NCBI GenBank assembly: GCA_032719365.1
Contig: CM064870.1
Coordinates: forward strand, 25,920,738 to 25,984,737
Direction of reading: 5' to 3'
From: Prinsepia uniflora
Lineage: Eukaryota > Streptophyta > Magnoliopsida > Rosales > Rosaceae
DNA: 64,000 nucleotides
The position numbers were made by a program, and so were the translations under genes. Positions 1 through 11,756 of this stretch are shown in pieces; position 1 is the first letter of the stretch; each line of letters begins with the position of its first letter. The notes beneath the pieces were generated by a model. The model had not been told where the DNA came from and did not search any database. It saw only the letters and a program-made list of their open reading frames with translations.

Positions 1-1659
1 TTAAGATTGGAATTACGAGAATTTAGGCGAAAGAATCACCTCAATCGGTGTTATATTGAAAAAGTTATGATTGAAACAAGGGAAGCCACCAAAAACAACA
101 TATAATTTCGATAACTAGCTACCGAATCAGTCTAAGAAGGCAATCTCCAAGTTCGGCAGCTGCCTACTGAACCACCTATCCTCTCCTCCGTGCTCGTGTA
201 CCGAATCATGCTGCTACTGTCTTGCCGTGTTCATCCTGAGATTCTGATTCCCGGTGTGGCGCTCGTCCACCGAAGTGACCTTCTGCAGCCTAGCACTATT
301 GTACCGAGTTGACTGAGCGTTAAGCAGCTTCTTCCCACCAACTTTGACCACCTGTTTTGGTGGCTGACCACCGAAATCACTCCTGAGGCTTTAATTCCGA
401 GTTTTAGGCATATTTTAGGATAAATTCAAATTGTTTTCACACCTATTTTCCATTTTGTATTAGAATTTCAATCCTATTTCCTTTCCTTCTATTACTTTCA
501 CTCCTTTTACTTGTATAAAGGCTTTTTAATTAGATTTCTTTTATATTTAGAGAACCTTTTCCTTTTAGAATTAAATTGTAAACTCCTATTTATTTAGGGA
601 TTAATTTTCTCCTATAAATAGAGAGTTATAGGTTATTTGTAAGGGGTCGCTCATTCTTTGTATCAAGCTCTACTCAACCAATTTTTCCCTTTCATTATTT
701 TCAGGATTTCAGGATTTCAAGTGTAAGAATAATTACACCATACTTTACCTTCTACACCTTCATCCGTGACTAAATTGAGGAGCCCTCGCTTGTCTTACCA
801 AAGAGTGCACAATCATTTCGTATCCATAGGGAGCCCCGAAGAGAAAAAGTGTAATACGACCTCTTTACCTCGTAGTTATTTCTTATGTTTGAATATTGGT
901 TATATGAATTGATTTTTAATAATATTCTTGGTTTTATGATTTCTATTGCTTCAATATTCTATGTGTTCTATGATTCTAGTTTTTGTTATGTTTGTGTGTT
1001 CGCACTTAATGCTTGACTAGATATAGGGAGCCCCGAGTCTAGGTCATTGAAAGTGTCGTCGGGAGCCCCGAGCACGTACTTAAGAGAATATGCAAGTAAC
1101 TCGTAAGATTAAGATTATAGGATTACGTAGGTTGAAGTTAATACAATCCTGAATGAGTTAGGTTAAAGATGAGTTAACCATGTAAATAATATATTAGAAT
1201 AGTTTAGATTAGTTAATCACGTAGGACAATAGAAACAATCAAGTACCCCCCTTAATTAATTAATCAAACGATAATCATGTTTAGGTACTCTCTATCTCCG
1301 GTTAAGAACGATCCCTATTTACCAATGCTACATCTACAAAAAAAGGATTTTTAATTGCATACGTTTTCTTAAGTGTTGAGTGTAACTGTGTGTTTACTTT
1401 AATGCTTAATTTTTGTGCATTAAGAACCATATGCCAGAATTTTTGCTCTCACCTGACAGGAGGCCCGAGAGGCCCCATGCGTTGTAACATGTACATCATC
1501 TATTTGTGGACATGATGCACGTCTTCGGATAGGTCTTGGGGTTACATATTTGTTTATTTATGGAATTTTTTCATTATTGGTAAATAGGGAGGTGTCACCC
1601 ATTGGACTTGATTGTGGGGTTATTACACCCATTGGGGATGTATGGATTGTGAATCAAAT
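1..1659. other. Unassigned AT-rich sequence, probably transposon-derived
   Basis: No open frame of useful length is present. A TATA-like stretch (TATAAATAGAG) lies near 614-624, and the 11-mer GGGAGCCCCGA occurs three times (about 829, 1026 and 1061). The composition looks like an LTR or leader region of a retroelement, but I see no TG...CA ends or target duplication that would delimit it. It runs into the Ty3/gypsy pol fragment that starts near 1670. Confidence 0.35.
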
Positions 1660-1669
1660 GATTTGAGGT

Positions 1670-1741
1670 GCTTCAGTGGTAGCAGAGGGAAATTACCTCG
1701 AAGAAGATTTGATTCTTCTATATTTGTATGACTTTGATGTG
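1670..1741 (+). pseudogene. Ty3/gypsy pol fragment, left half (interrupted)
   Basis: Read in frame, this stretch ends in ...LILLYLYDFDV. This is the segment just after the retroviral-type aspartic protease that precedes the conserved ILGMDWL motif of plant Ty3/gypsy polyproteins. The missing continuation (ILGMDWLTTHRTS...) resumes at 14869, 13.1 kb to the right. The break falls inside the DFDV|ILGMDW motif and is bounded by the 5-bp duplication ATGTG (1737-1741 and 14864-14868), so the fragment was split by the insertion at 1742-14863. The upstream part of the polyprotein is not recognisable. Confidence 0.75.
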
Positions 1742-2229
1742 TGTTGACACCATATCTCACCAGACCTACTGGGCCGTATACTTAAAGACCATACTCCGTT
1801 CAAGGCCCAAACCCACTGTACTCACATAGCCCCAACACTGAGCCCAATGCGGGATGCCACGTGGAAGTCTATCCATACTCGATCTACGTAACACGTGTTA
1901 GTACGCAAATCAAGGAGTATTTGTCCCACATCGAAACTATGGGAATTGAACATCCTACCTACCCATACATAAAGGGTACATATTTCCCAATAAAGGTAAC
2001 TAATATCTACTATTCACTACAACTCTGTCCAATTTACCATTTACTGTTTCCTCTTACGAACAAAGTTACTGACTTGACCGTTGGAGAACCTTAGGCTGGC
2101 ACCACACTAGTGCCCGTACTAACGGGAAACCCGTTATTCACTTAGGTTGACAGGTAACGAGGAAGGACACGCGTCATTTGGTGATTGGACGACGAGTAAT
2201 CAACAGTTGGAACATTTCACGCTTCAACA
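1742..2229 (+). repeat. Left LTR of the 1742-14863 element
   Basis: 488 bp, starting TGTTGACACC and ending CTTCAACA, followed directly by TTTGGCGTCGTCTGTG, a sequence common at the primer-binding site of plant gypsy-type elements. It contains a GACTTGACCGTTGGAG motif near 2072, typical of plant LTR leaders. Only the first and last 20 or so bases resemble the right LTR. Confidence 0.7.
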
Positions 2230-2595
2230 GTTTGGCGTCGTCTGTGAGAATCATAACAAAAAACTATGTCGGTACCCTCTCTTCCCTGCAGAACCCATAA
2301 ACTCAAGAACCTACTAAAAATCAGCTCTGATCTTCCGAGAAGTTTTCTCCCTTCCGAGAAATTTTTCTCTCTTTTGGGAATTTTTTTTCTCTTCGAAGAT
2401 TTTTTCTCTCTTCCGGGAAATTTTCTCTTTCGGTAATTTTTTCTCTCTTCCGAGAATTTTTTTTCTCTCTTTTGGGAAATTTCCTCCCTTTCGAACTTTT
2501 TTATCTCTCTTTCTCTCTCTATATATTTTCTTGTCGGCATCCTTGCAAAATCACCATCATATTTGCTCTTCCTTACATGGTGGCCCAACCTACCT
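2230..2595 (+). repeat. Internal leader with degenerate TTTCTCTC minisatellite
   Basis: Non-coding internal sequence of the 1742-14863 element. From about 2330 to 2520 it consists of imperfect repeats of roughly 25-35 bp built from CTTCCGAGAA and TTTTTCTCTC. The frames open across it on either strand code only low-complexity Lys/Glu/Arg or Phe/Ser/Leu and are not genes. It stops at the 5-bp TACCT that flanks the nested solo LTR. Confidence 0.6.
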
Positions 2596-3100
2596 TGACA
2601 GGACCCGCCCCGATCCTCTCTGGGACCACATGGGGACGTGCCCTGCTCCCGTCTGACACCCAAAATAATGTTCCAATTTTAACCTTAAACGTTCAAATGC
2701 ATAAAAACCAATTTAAAGGTTTACATCAAGTTCGAAATAAACAGATGTCAGACAAGGGATGAAATCCAAATCACAAGTTGCGAGCACGACTCTAACATAA
2801 ACCTGCGGGTACACCACCCAACAGGGGTTCAGATACGCAGAAGTAGATCTATGACTCAGCCTCAGGTTCCTCCTCTACCTCAGTAGCACGACCTGCAGGG
2901 GTTACCAAAACATCAAGGGTGAGTGGGTCGAAACTCAAGTTTATAAAATCGTTTAGTAAGTAAAACATATAATTTACCCCTCCGTTTTCCAAACATGCAT
3001 GCATCAGAATTTAAAACCATAAGTCATATAATATGTATCATAAGGCATATAATAGAACCATAAATATAATTTTAGCCACTACACTATACATTCCGATCTT

Positions 3101-3258
3101 GACATCCCCGATGTCTGATGTCCCTGACATCCAATAAGGTCACAATCTCAAGGCTAAGCGTGCCACTCGGGTCTCAATTCCGAGTTCAACCCCCGAACCC
3201 CGTTCGGGTACAGCATCCCCGATGCTTAGCGTCATAGACGCTGGACGTTCTAGACGTC
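3101..3258. repeat. 16-nt-period hairpin array (LTR 2596-11378)
   Basis: Short inverted repeats of six-base arms and a three-base loop, each start 16 nt after the last: GACATC-CCC-GATGTC at 3101, GATGTC-CCT-GACATC at 3117, then AGCATC-CCC-GATGCT at 3212, AGCGTC-ATA-GACGCT at 3228 and GACGTT-CTA-GACGTC at 3244. Arms differ between units but each right arm complements its own left arm (the last has one mismatch). CCCGAAC-CCC-GTTCGGG lies just before, at about 3192-3208. Confidence 0.8.
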
Positions 3259-5071
3259 CGTGACCTCTCCGGGGTACCTCATCCGGAGGAGACAGTATCA
3301 TATGAATGGATCTATACAGTGCAGTACCAAATACATTTTATTGATATCCACATGCGAAGCATATATATATATACATAGATAAAATCCAAACCAATCTTTA
3401 AGTTTCATTAGACGGGTCTCAAGCCCAAATACCGTGAAACGTGCCATAACCATAATTTCCATATCATCAAACCGTTATTTGTTTTTAGCATGTGAATATA
3501 TATAAGTAAACCAGAAAACATTTATGCACGCAAGGGTTTAAGGAAAACGGCCCACTCACAGTACAATCCTGCTAGGAACCGAACGTATACCCTCGTTCTG
3601 GTACAATTCTACAATCCCTGTCATGTCCAAAGTATACGTAAAGGCCAATACAAACCCCTAACATTTAACCATGAAACCCTAGATCGAAACCGGCCCGGCA
3701 AAGCCGCCCGAACGCGCTTCCTAGGCAATAAACCTCATTTTGACCAACGTAATGATCTCCGATCGACTCGAAACCACCGCCATTGGATCCGGATCGTCGA
3801 AACCTAAAGAATGGTGGTGGTCCCACCAAAAACACTGTTCACACGCGCCCCCATGCGCCGGTCAATGCGTCGGTCAACGCAGGAACAGTTCCTGCTGACG
3901 TCATCGATGACGTCACTGCTGACGTCATCTGACGGCTGTCAGGTCTGACATGTCAGACTCTGACAGGTGCCACGTGTCAACATCCGATTGGTCCACCTCA
4001 CTGATCTGTCAGGCCACGTGTCAGATCTGACATGTGCCACGTGTCAGCACGGCACTGGTCCACGTCACTGACATGTCAGTGACACGTGGCAGCCCCTGAT
4101 TGTGCCACGTCACTGACATGTCAGTGCTGACTGTGCACTGACATGTGACACATGTCGACCCAAGAGTGGTCCACGTCACTGACAGGTCTGACAGGGTGCC
4201 ACGTCATCACCTCTGTCCTCAGACGGGTCGACCCGTTTCTCTGCAACTAGGTCGATCAGACCCGCGATCTGACCCGGTCACCATTTCATCAATTCTCAAC
4301 CATTTTCGTTCTAGTTTGTTCCTACATGCTCGTCTTAATCCCAGAAAGGATTCTACCTAATTAAAATCAATAAAAAAGGACTGGATCGAAGGCTTACCTC
4401 GAAGAACATACCCGATTCTCCCGTCGCCGTTTAACCTCCGTTCAGGTCACTTCTGGTCACGTAGACACGTCCTAAAGTTTACTACCAATCCAGAGAGTCG
4501 ATTAGGGTCAATAGAACTCGACAACACACGCTGGAAATCAAGCTTCCAAATCCTAAGTTTTTAAAACGGTTTCGGGTTAAAAACAGCTCACCTTGCCTGA
4601 CACGACCCATCCCAATCCCCCCGGGATTACCATGGAATGTATCATGCTCCCGTATGACAAGAGGCGTCAGACAAGGGATAACCGATTGCCATTGCCCAGA
4701 CGGGCTTCCAGAGTGCGTAAGGATCGATGGAGGAGGTGTGCGATGCTCAAGTCTCTGCTGCAGTCGTATCCGGAATCAACCTGAAGGGCATTAAAAACAA
4801 AAGCTGTGAGTGGACGAAAATAAACAAGTCTGTTTAAAACATTTATAAGACATTTATGCCCCTCAGTAAAACCATATGCATGCGCCAAAAACCAATGATC
4901 ACACATTTATTTAGAAATAACCATTAGAGCCTTAGCCCGGAAACCAAAGCATAGTTTCAATTTTCAAAAGTCAATCCAAGAGTTATTTCATAAATCCAGT
5001 AATATGAATCATAAGCCATATAATATAAACCATAACCATAATTTTAGCCACTGCACTATACACTCCAATCC

Positions 5072-5228
5072 GACATCCCTGATGTCTGACGTCCCTGACG
5101 TCAATAAGGTCACAATCACAAGGCTACGCGTGCCACTCGGGTCTCAATTTTCGAGTTCAATCCCGAACCCCGTTCGGGTACAGCATCCCCGATGCTTAGC
5201 GTTATAGACGCTGGACGGACTAGACGTC
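5072..5228. repeat. 16-nt-period hairpin array (LTR 4598-10591)
   Basis: Same design as in the outer LTR: GACATC-CCT-GATGTC at 5072 and GACGTC-CCT-GACGTC at 5088, then AGCATC-CCC-GATGCT at 5182, AGCGTT-ATA-GACGCT at 5198 and a decayed unit at 5214. In the second unit both arms read GACGTC where the outer LTR has GATGTC/GACATC, so both sides of the stem changed together. Confidence 0.8.
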
Positions 5229-5536
5229 TGTGACCTCTCCGGGGTACCTCATCCTGAGGAGACAATATAATATGGAAGGATTTATACAGTGCAGTACTAA
5301 ATACATTTTATTGATATCCACATGCAAAACATATAGGTATACATAGGTAAAATCCGAACCGATCGTTACGTTTCATCAAACGGTCTCATGCCCAAATACC
5401 GTGAAACGTGCCATAACCGAAATATCATCAAAACCATTTATTGATTCCAGCATGTGAACATATATAAAATGTAAACCAGAAAACATTTATTCAATTCCAT
5501 TTTAGGGTCCCCGACCCGCAATCACATGTAGAAATC

Positions 5537-5632
5537 AACTAGGCCCCTGGCCCGATTCCACAAGTTAACTGGGCCCCTGGCCCGATTTCATAGTTCAACT
5601 GGGCCCCTGGCCCGATTTTACTTTATTCAAGT
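5537..5632. repeat. Three tandem GGGCC-CCT-GGCCC hairpin units
   Basis: Three copies of a unit of about 30-38 bp built around CTGGGCCCCTGGCCCGAT, at roughly 5547, 5578 and 5608. The core is a five-base GC stem with a three-base loop. The first copy has AGGCC in the left arm. The array is in the same LTR as the 5072-5228 hairpins and toward its own start from them. Confidence 0.7.
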
Positions 5633-6160
5633 TCGTAACCGTTTCATGAAATCATATTCAACCACATTTATGGAAATCGGTGAAAATCCAGAAAAATCTC
5701 GATTTACGTGCAAATACGTAATTCACCTCGAAATACGTGAAATCATTTTAAATTCACCGATATCCAAAGTAAATCATTTAATCATAATTATATCAATCAT
5801 AAAAAAGTTATGCATGCATCGAATTTATGAAACCAATGTCCACTCACAGACCGTTTAACCGAGCGCCTCAATACGCGTGCCATAGGCCTTCCCGGGCCAC
5901 ACCACTATCATCGGGACTCCCAATCCTGTTCAAATCACATTAGGGGATTACTAACCTCATCATTAACATCCTATTCAAGTCCCGTAATTTTTCCGAATTT
6001 TTACGTATTTTTAAACTGGATTTAAAATCTTCGGACATCCCGAACAATATCGAGACGGTGTCCGATCGACACGAAACCAATCCCAAAATGTTTGTTACAT
6101 TGTATAGGACAAAAGTCATGTTGATCATACCTCGGGATTCGTACTCACGCGCCCCCATGC

Positions 6161-6226
6161 GCCACCGCAAGCGGCTGCACGTGGAAGCCACGCGCCACCG
6201 CAAGCGGCTGCACGTGGAAGCCACGC
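6161..6226. repeat. 33-bp perfect tandem duplication
   Basis: Two identical adjacent 33-bp units beginning GCCACCGCAAGCGGCTGCAC at 6161 and 6194, inside the GC-rich CACGCGCC patch that most LTRs of this superfamily carry (about 3842, 8041, 17309, 42711, 50060, 53036, 59888, 61037). Confidence 0.8.
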
Positions 6227-6608
6227 GCCAGCTACAGTACCCGCACAGTCATCCCTCTCACCCGTTTGTCTGTAAAACGGGTTGAAAAACCCGCGAACAG
6301 ACCGGTCCAATTACTCCCAATTCGACATCAAATCCATCCGTTCTTTCAACTGATCCCTTGTAATCAATCACCATTTAAGTTCTGTAAATCGAATTACACA
6401 ATTTAGGGTCCAAATCCTCACGACTCTCGATCGATCCTTGACGGGTTTCCAATTCGGGTTCACCGATTCCGTCCCTGATTTCCAAATTAATTCATAGAGT
6501 AAGCATCGTGAGAGTGTAAGGGATGTTTCCGCAAAATCAATTTGATGAATTCATACCTCTAACCTTTTGAACTCAAGCTCGAAATGAAGCTGCCATGGAA
6601 GCTCCGTT

Positions 6609-9600
6609 TGTCAGGACCCACCCCGGTTTCACCCCGAAACCCGAGGTAAATCCCGCTCCCGTCTGACTCCCCGACACAAAACTCAAGTAACACTCACTCG
6701 AACCCAGTCAAACGCAGGAGTAATCCTTATCGTTTACAGAGCATAGCACTACATTACAAGGAAAATAAAAACCGAGAAAGTACACGCACACAGAAGCCTT
6801 TAAACTCTTCTAGAATCCCTCACATTGCTTCTATGCCTCAGACTCTGCCTCGACGTCAAGACCCCGCGCTAGCTCCACAACCTGGAGGGCAATTAAAACA
6901 GAAAATGTGAGTGGACCAAAAGTACAAAAGTTCAAAAACCATTTTACAAGAAAACCGAGTTAAACCCTCCGTTTTGAAACCACATGCATAACCAACAGTT
7001 ATAAACACAGTATAAAATAATCGTTATAAACATCATAAGAAACAGAAACACTATAAAAACCATGAGAAACCACACACGAGTATCAGAAAACTGTTTCATA
7101 AACCATAACCACCAAATCATCATTTTCCCGATCAAACCTGCTGGACCTATCCGAGTCTTTAAACTCCCGAGTCTTTAAACTCAATCCAGGCCTTAATCAT
7201 ATCCGAGTCTTTAAACTCCCGAGTCTTTAAACTCAAGGCCTACGGGGGAAAATCAATATATATCCGAGTCTTTAAACTCCCGAGTCTTTAAACTCAATCC
7301 GGGTCTTTAAACCCAATCCGGCCGGTCCCCCGTCACATATATCCGGGTCTTTAAACCCAATATCCAGATCCAGCAAATCCAATCCCAAAACCATTTAAAA
7401 ACCATTTATCATTCCACATCCAAACCCGAATCCGAAATCACTGGTCCGATGCCCTTCCCGGCATCCAGAACCGTCATTCCGAACCCAAATCCGGAAATCC
7501 ACTTTTCAATCCTTTAAAACCAAATTCCAATTGTCAATTTCGATTTCAAAACCAAAACCTTGATTCTCAAAATCATGTTCCAAAATCCCTTGAAATTCCG
7601 AAAACATTTCCAAAATCACCCTTTTCTCGAAAAACGTGCAACACATAAAACCATCATAACATATTCAAGAAACATCTAGTCATAAGTAAAACCATAAAAT
7701 ACATTTATAAAAACAGTTATGCATGATTGAATTTAAGGAAAGGGTCCACTCACAGTACTGAGCCCTACTCGCGTCCCGAACGTCCAGCCCGTTCCTCGGC
7801 TTCCTCGGGAAATCCCGATCCTGTCAAACACCGCCAAATTACGTTACTAGTACGTCTACGAAGGTTCACCTAAATTCCCTCAAAAGTCCCCGAATCCTAA
7901 ACATAAGAACCCGGGACCCTAAACTTTCACCCTCGCGGAACTCAACTCAAACGACTTCCGAGTGACTCGAAACCAACTCCATTGAACTCACCATGACCCC
8001 TAGACCAAAAACTATGTTGACCGTTTTCCCATCCGCCGCCTCACGCGCCCCCACGCGCCGCCCAAAGTGGCTGCGCGTGGCCCCACGCGCCAGCTACAGT
8101 ACACCTTCAACCTCACGTCGACCCGGTTCAACACAGTAGGCTACAGCTGAACCGGCGTCAACGGTTCTCCGCCGTACCTGCACGATTTCCTTCCCTTTCT
8201 TCACCTAAAGCTTCGTCCAGTTCCAATATAACCATTCCACAGCTCCTCAGACCTCGACACCGCCTCAATCCCGTCGACTGAAGCTCGAAACCAGACGGCC
8301 AACAACCCCTGTTTCACGATCCAGCCACCCAGCTCACCACCCTTCACGGTGGCTTCACCAAACTCTGCCCTGAACCTCACTGAACCTAACCCAACTCGCC
8401 TAGACCTTCGACTCAACCCCAATCGTCACGACTAGCCGTTTGAACATCACGGCAAAACAGAGCATACAGGTACCCCCGTCGTGCTAACCTCCGCCGTGTA
8501 CATCCCCGTCACGGCGGCCATCCTAGTCGACGGCTAGGACCCTCCTGAACCTCACCCTGACCTCCATTCCTCTCGACTCTAAGCCCAACCTCACAACTTC
8601 CAAATTGAGCAGCACGGGAAAAACAGAGCAAAAGATCTCACCTTCGATTGCAGCTCCGCCGTGCGCACTGCCGCCTTCCACGGTGGTCGTTAGTCTCCCT
8701 GCAACCTCCTGCAGCTTCCCCTGCCTTGGTTTGAGTCACCTCACGGCGTAGCCACCACCTCGAACTCACGGCCTCCCTGTTTCCGTCAAAACTTCTCCGC
8801 ACCTCCACCGTGCCGCCGTGCACAATTACACCACCAAAACCCGATCAGCAACTCCCTTTCAATCTCCCGTTCCTCCCTCACTCACCAAAACTCGTCACCA
8901 GCCACGATCAGTCCTCAATTCCTCCTCACAAACTCACTCTGTTTCTCTGTGTTTGTCGAAGGACTGCACGGTTGCACCCCAATTATTTGGGCTGAGACCA
9001 CACAGGATTCTCCCAGAATCCTCTACACACATGCCATGTGTCACCATCCACTCCACACACTCCCACATGGCCTAATCCCAGCCGTCCATTCCTTTCTTCT
9101 GTGCACAAATCCCAATGTGCCCCAATGACCAAAATACCCTTCTTTTTAACACATTTTTACGGTTTTACCGAAACTTCCTAGACCCGTAACTCTCGCCTCG
9201 TAAGTCCGATGAATACGTGCCGCCTGTCATCGAACTCAGGACGACAAGAACTATCTAACCCTCCTAGGTCAACCTACCAAACCTCAATTATTCAAAAAGT
9301 CAACTTTTCCCCCTAATTACGATTATGCCCTCAATCTTCCGAACATCACAACTTCCTCCTCGGATGTCGGAATCAGGCGTGCCACCTGCCTATGGATTCG
9401 TAACGTCCTCAACTACGTCCTGGTCACTGGTCAACTCCCATTTGACCACCCGAAATAAAAGTCAACATTTCTGCCCGACCCAGGGGCAAAATCGTCATCC
9501 TAAGTTCCCGGACCCCTCGGGACCACCTAACCCTTGATTAACCTTACTAATCACACCTTAATCACTCCACTTATCCCTATTCTCGGGACGGGTTGTTACA
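6609..9600 (-). mobile_element. Solo LTR, innermost level of the nest
   Basis: 2992 bp, TG...CA ends, exact target duplication CCGTT (6604-6608 and 9601-9605). On the minus strand it starts TGTAACAACCCGTCCC and ends GGGTGGGTCCTGACA. No internal domain, primer site or polypurine tract is present, which is the mark of LTR-LTR recombination. It is the same subfamily as 37360-40043: both have arrays of GAGTCTTTAAACTC at the equivalent place (7153-7360 and 37930-38125). ORFs within it (for example 8201-8422, 8810-9075) are chance frames. Confidence 0.92.
7153..7360. repeat. GAGTCTTTAAACTC / GGGTCTTTAAACCC repeat array
   Basis: Tandem short inverted repeats in solo LTR 6609-9600. Copies of GAGTCTTTAAACTC follow one another every 16 nt (7153, 7169 and later pairs near 7205 and 7265). 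Variants nearby read GGGTCTTTAAACCC (about 7304 and 7345), where the A-T pair of the stem becomes G-C on both arms. Array and flanking words recur at 37930-38125. Confidence 0.8.
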
Positions 9601-11383
9601 CCGTTCTCCCTCAATCCGACACGGTTTCCCGTCGTTCTTGCTGCAAAACTGATCGTTTTGATCCCAGAAGTCGAACTGCATCAACAATTTCAATCCTCAC
9701 GGCTCAAATCATCCATTTCGAATTTCCCTCCCAAAAACTAAATTTTCGATTTCTCAGTCTCCCTCACTCAGTCAATCCCCCGTGTAATCCCATGTTGAAT
9801 CAAATTCAATTCTCTCCAATTTTCGTTCACAATTTCAGTGGATAGGGAGGGGATTAAGGGTAGAAGAAATTTGAAGTTTTGGGTGTACACGGTTGAGGAC
9901 TGATCAGAAATAGAAGGGAGGGATGAGATGGACGGCTGTGATGCAATCTGGGGAGTTAGATGGATGGTTCAGATCAAAAGCAGGGATTTTAATTCTAAAT
10001 AATTACATAGTGGAACTTTAGTATATAGTTTATGATTAGTGGATCAAGATCCAATCTAGTCGTCGGATGAGTGACACTTGTCACTCATCCAAGTGTCCTC
10101 TAACCACCATTTCAGAATAAAATAATCAACACAGTTACCGAGACGTAACTTCCCCGATTTCACGTTTCAGACCATAACTTCCTCATATGAAGTCCGATTT
10201 CGGCGTGCCGCCTGTCGTTGGATTCGCATCGACGAAACCTCCGTAACGGTCCTTGGCCCTCGGCCATCGGACATCCCGGTCAAAAAGTCAACATTTCCCC
10301 TTCTTTCGTCCAAATTACGAAAATGCCCTTGAACTTCCGTTCATCGTAACTTTCACCACGAACCTCGGAATCGAACGTGCCACCTGTCTATGAACTCGTG
10401 ACGTCCCGAACTACGTCACGGTCATCGGTCAAAGTCCATTTGACCATCCGAATTAAAAGTCAACATTTTGCCCACGCCCAGGGGCAAAACGGTCATTTTG
10501 CACAATTCGTCCGAAATCGCCCAACTAATCCCAGATTAGTGAATCACAATTAAATATTATTAAATCCCGATATTCGGGATGGGTCGTTACATTGCCGCCG
10601 TCTGCCGCCGTTCACCGCCGTCACCAGTCCTCCCCAGTGAGTCCAGCAACACACAGACACAGAGACTGGGTGTAGTGCGGATGTGTTGGATTAATGGACA
10701 GTATGTGAGGGTGTCGGGTGAGAAAATATATAGAAATGGAGGGAAAGGGATGGACGGTCCAGATTAGATCTCAGAGATGAGATCAAGGGTTGAGATTAGA
10801 TCTGGAGATTTCAGATCAAAGGCTGAGATCAAAAGGTGGGTTTTTATGCTATTTAATCCCATAGTGGATCTGATCCAATCTAGCCAATGGGTGAGTGACA
10901 CTTGTCAGTCATCTAGGTGTCCTCCAATCACCATATCAGAATAAAATATTCGACACGAAAACCGAGACACGAACCTCCCGATTTCACGTTTCTGACCATA
11001 ACTTCCTCGTACGAAGTCTGATTTCGGCGTGCCGCCTGTCTACGGACTTAGGACATCGAGACCTACCTAACGGTCCTTGAGTCATGTGAAAATTAGTTAC
11101 CAAACGAAAAGTCAACATTTTCCCCCTCAAAAGTCCAAATTACGGTAATGCCACTGAACTTCCGATAGTCATAACTTTTTCCCTGATCGTCCGAATTGGA
11201 CGTGCCACCTGTCTACGAAATCGTGACGTCCCGAACTATGTCACGGTCACTGGTCAAAGTCCATTTGACCCACCGATCAAAAAGTCAACAATTTGGCCAT
11301 ACCATTCACAAGGGTAAAAACGTCAATTCAATATATTAAATTACAATATTAAAATCCTCAAATTTCCGGGGTGTTACATAGCT

Positions 11384-11718
11384 CCACATCTAATAAATTG
11401 GGCACAAGTCCACTTGTTTGAGCCACCAGACTCTTTGCAGGCCCACCACCCACGAATACACATGTATTTAGCTCTTTACTGATTCTCTCAACCCATTCAA
11501 GTATACCAGGGCTACAACTTATATATATATACTTATTTTTCATTATATTTATTATTCGTTGTCGACACTAAAGATGGGGATGGGCAGAGTCAACCTGCAG
11601 ATTTAGCATGACCACCACAAGTGTATATATATTCATACTCACCTTCTTACCTTTCAGGCATATACAATATTAAAAAAGAGGAGGAAGAGCAGAGACAACT
11701 GCACACCACATGCCCACC

Positions 11719-11756
<38 letters not shown>

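Larger units (their letters stand above)
4598..10591 (-). mobile_element. Solo LTR, middle level of the nest
   Basis: Minus-strand LTR starting TGTAACGACCCATCC at 10591 and ending CGTGTCA at 4598. The target duplication TTGCC is exact (4593-4597 and 10592-10596). About 3.0 kb remains without the inner solo LTR and its TSD copy. Its first 120 bases closely match the LTR that starts at 62960 on the plus strand, so the two are the same subfamily. It carries a perfect 26-bp inverted repeat (10065-10090), two copies of the upstream module (10195-10325, 10366-10498), a 33-bp tandem duplication (6161-6226) and hairpin arrays at 5072-5102 and 5182-5228. Confidence 0.9.
2596..11378 (-). mobile_element. 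Solo LTR, outer level of a three-level nest
   Basis: On the minus strand it begins TGTAACACCCCGG at 11378 and ends ...GGTCCTGTCA at 2596. The flanks TACCT (2591-2595) and TAGCT (11379-11383) agree at 4 of 5 bases. Without the inner insertion (4598-10591 plus one TTGCC) it is about 2.78 kb. It belongs to the long-LTR superfamily: it carries the 26-bp inverted repeat (10889-10914), a duplicated upstream module (about 11015-11330), donor-like AAGGTGAGC at the insertion junction (4589/10597) and GAGGTAAGC near 4397, ACGT-rich palindromes (3880-4240) and 16-nt hairpin arrays (3101-3131, 3212-3258). Confidence 0.85.

Noticed and set aside
2217..2663. 148-codon minus-strand ORF as a gene
   Set aside because: The product is a low-complexity Lys/Glu/Arg run caused by the CTTCCGAGAA/TTTCTCTC repeat. 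It also overlaps the boundary of a solo LTR.
3101..3258. CRISPR-like repeat/spacer array
   Set aside because: The 16-nt periodic units are hairpins with changing arms and no unique spacers, inside a plant LTR. No cas genes exist here.
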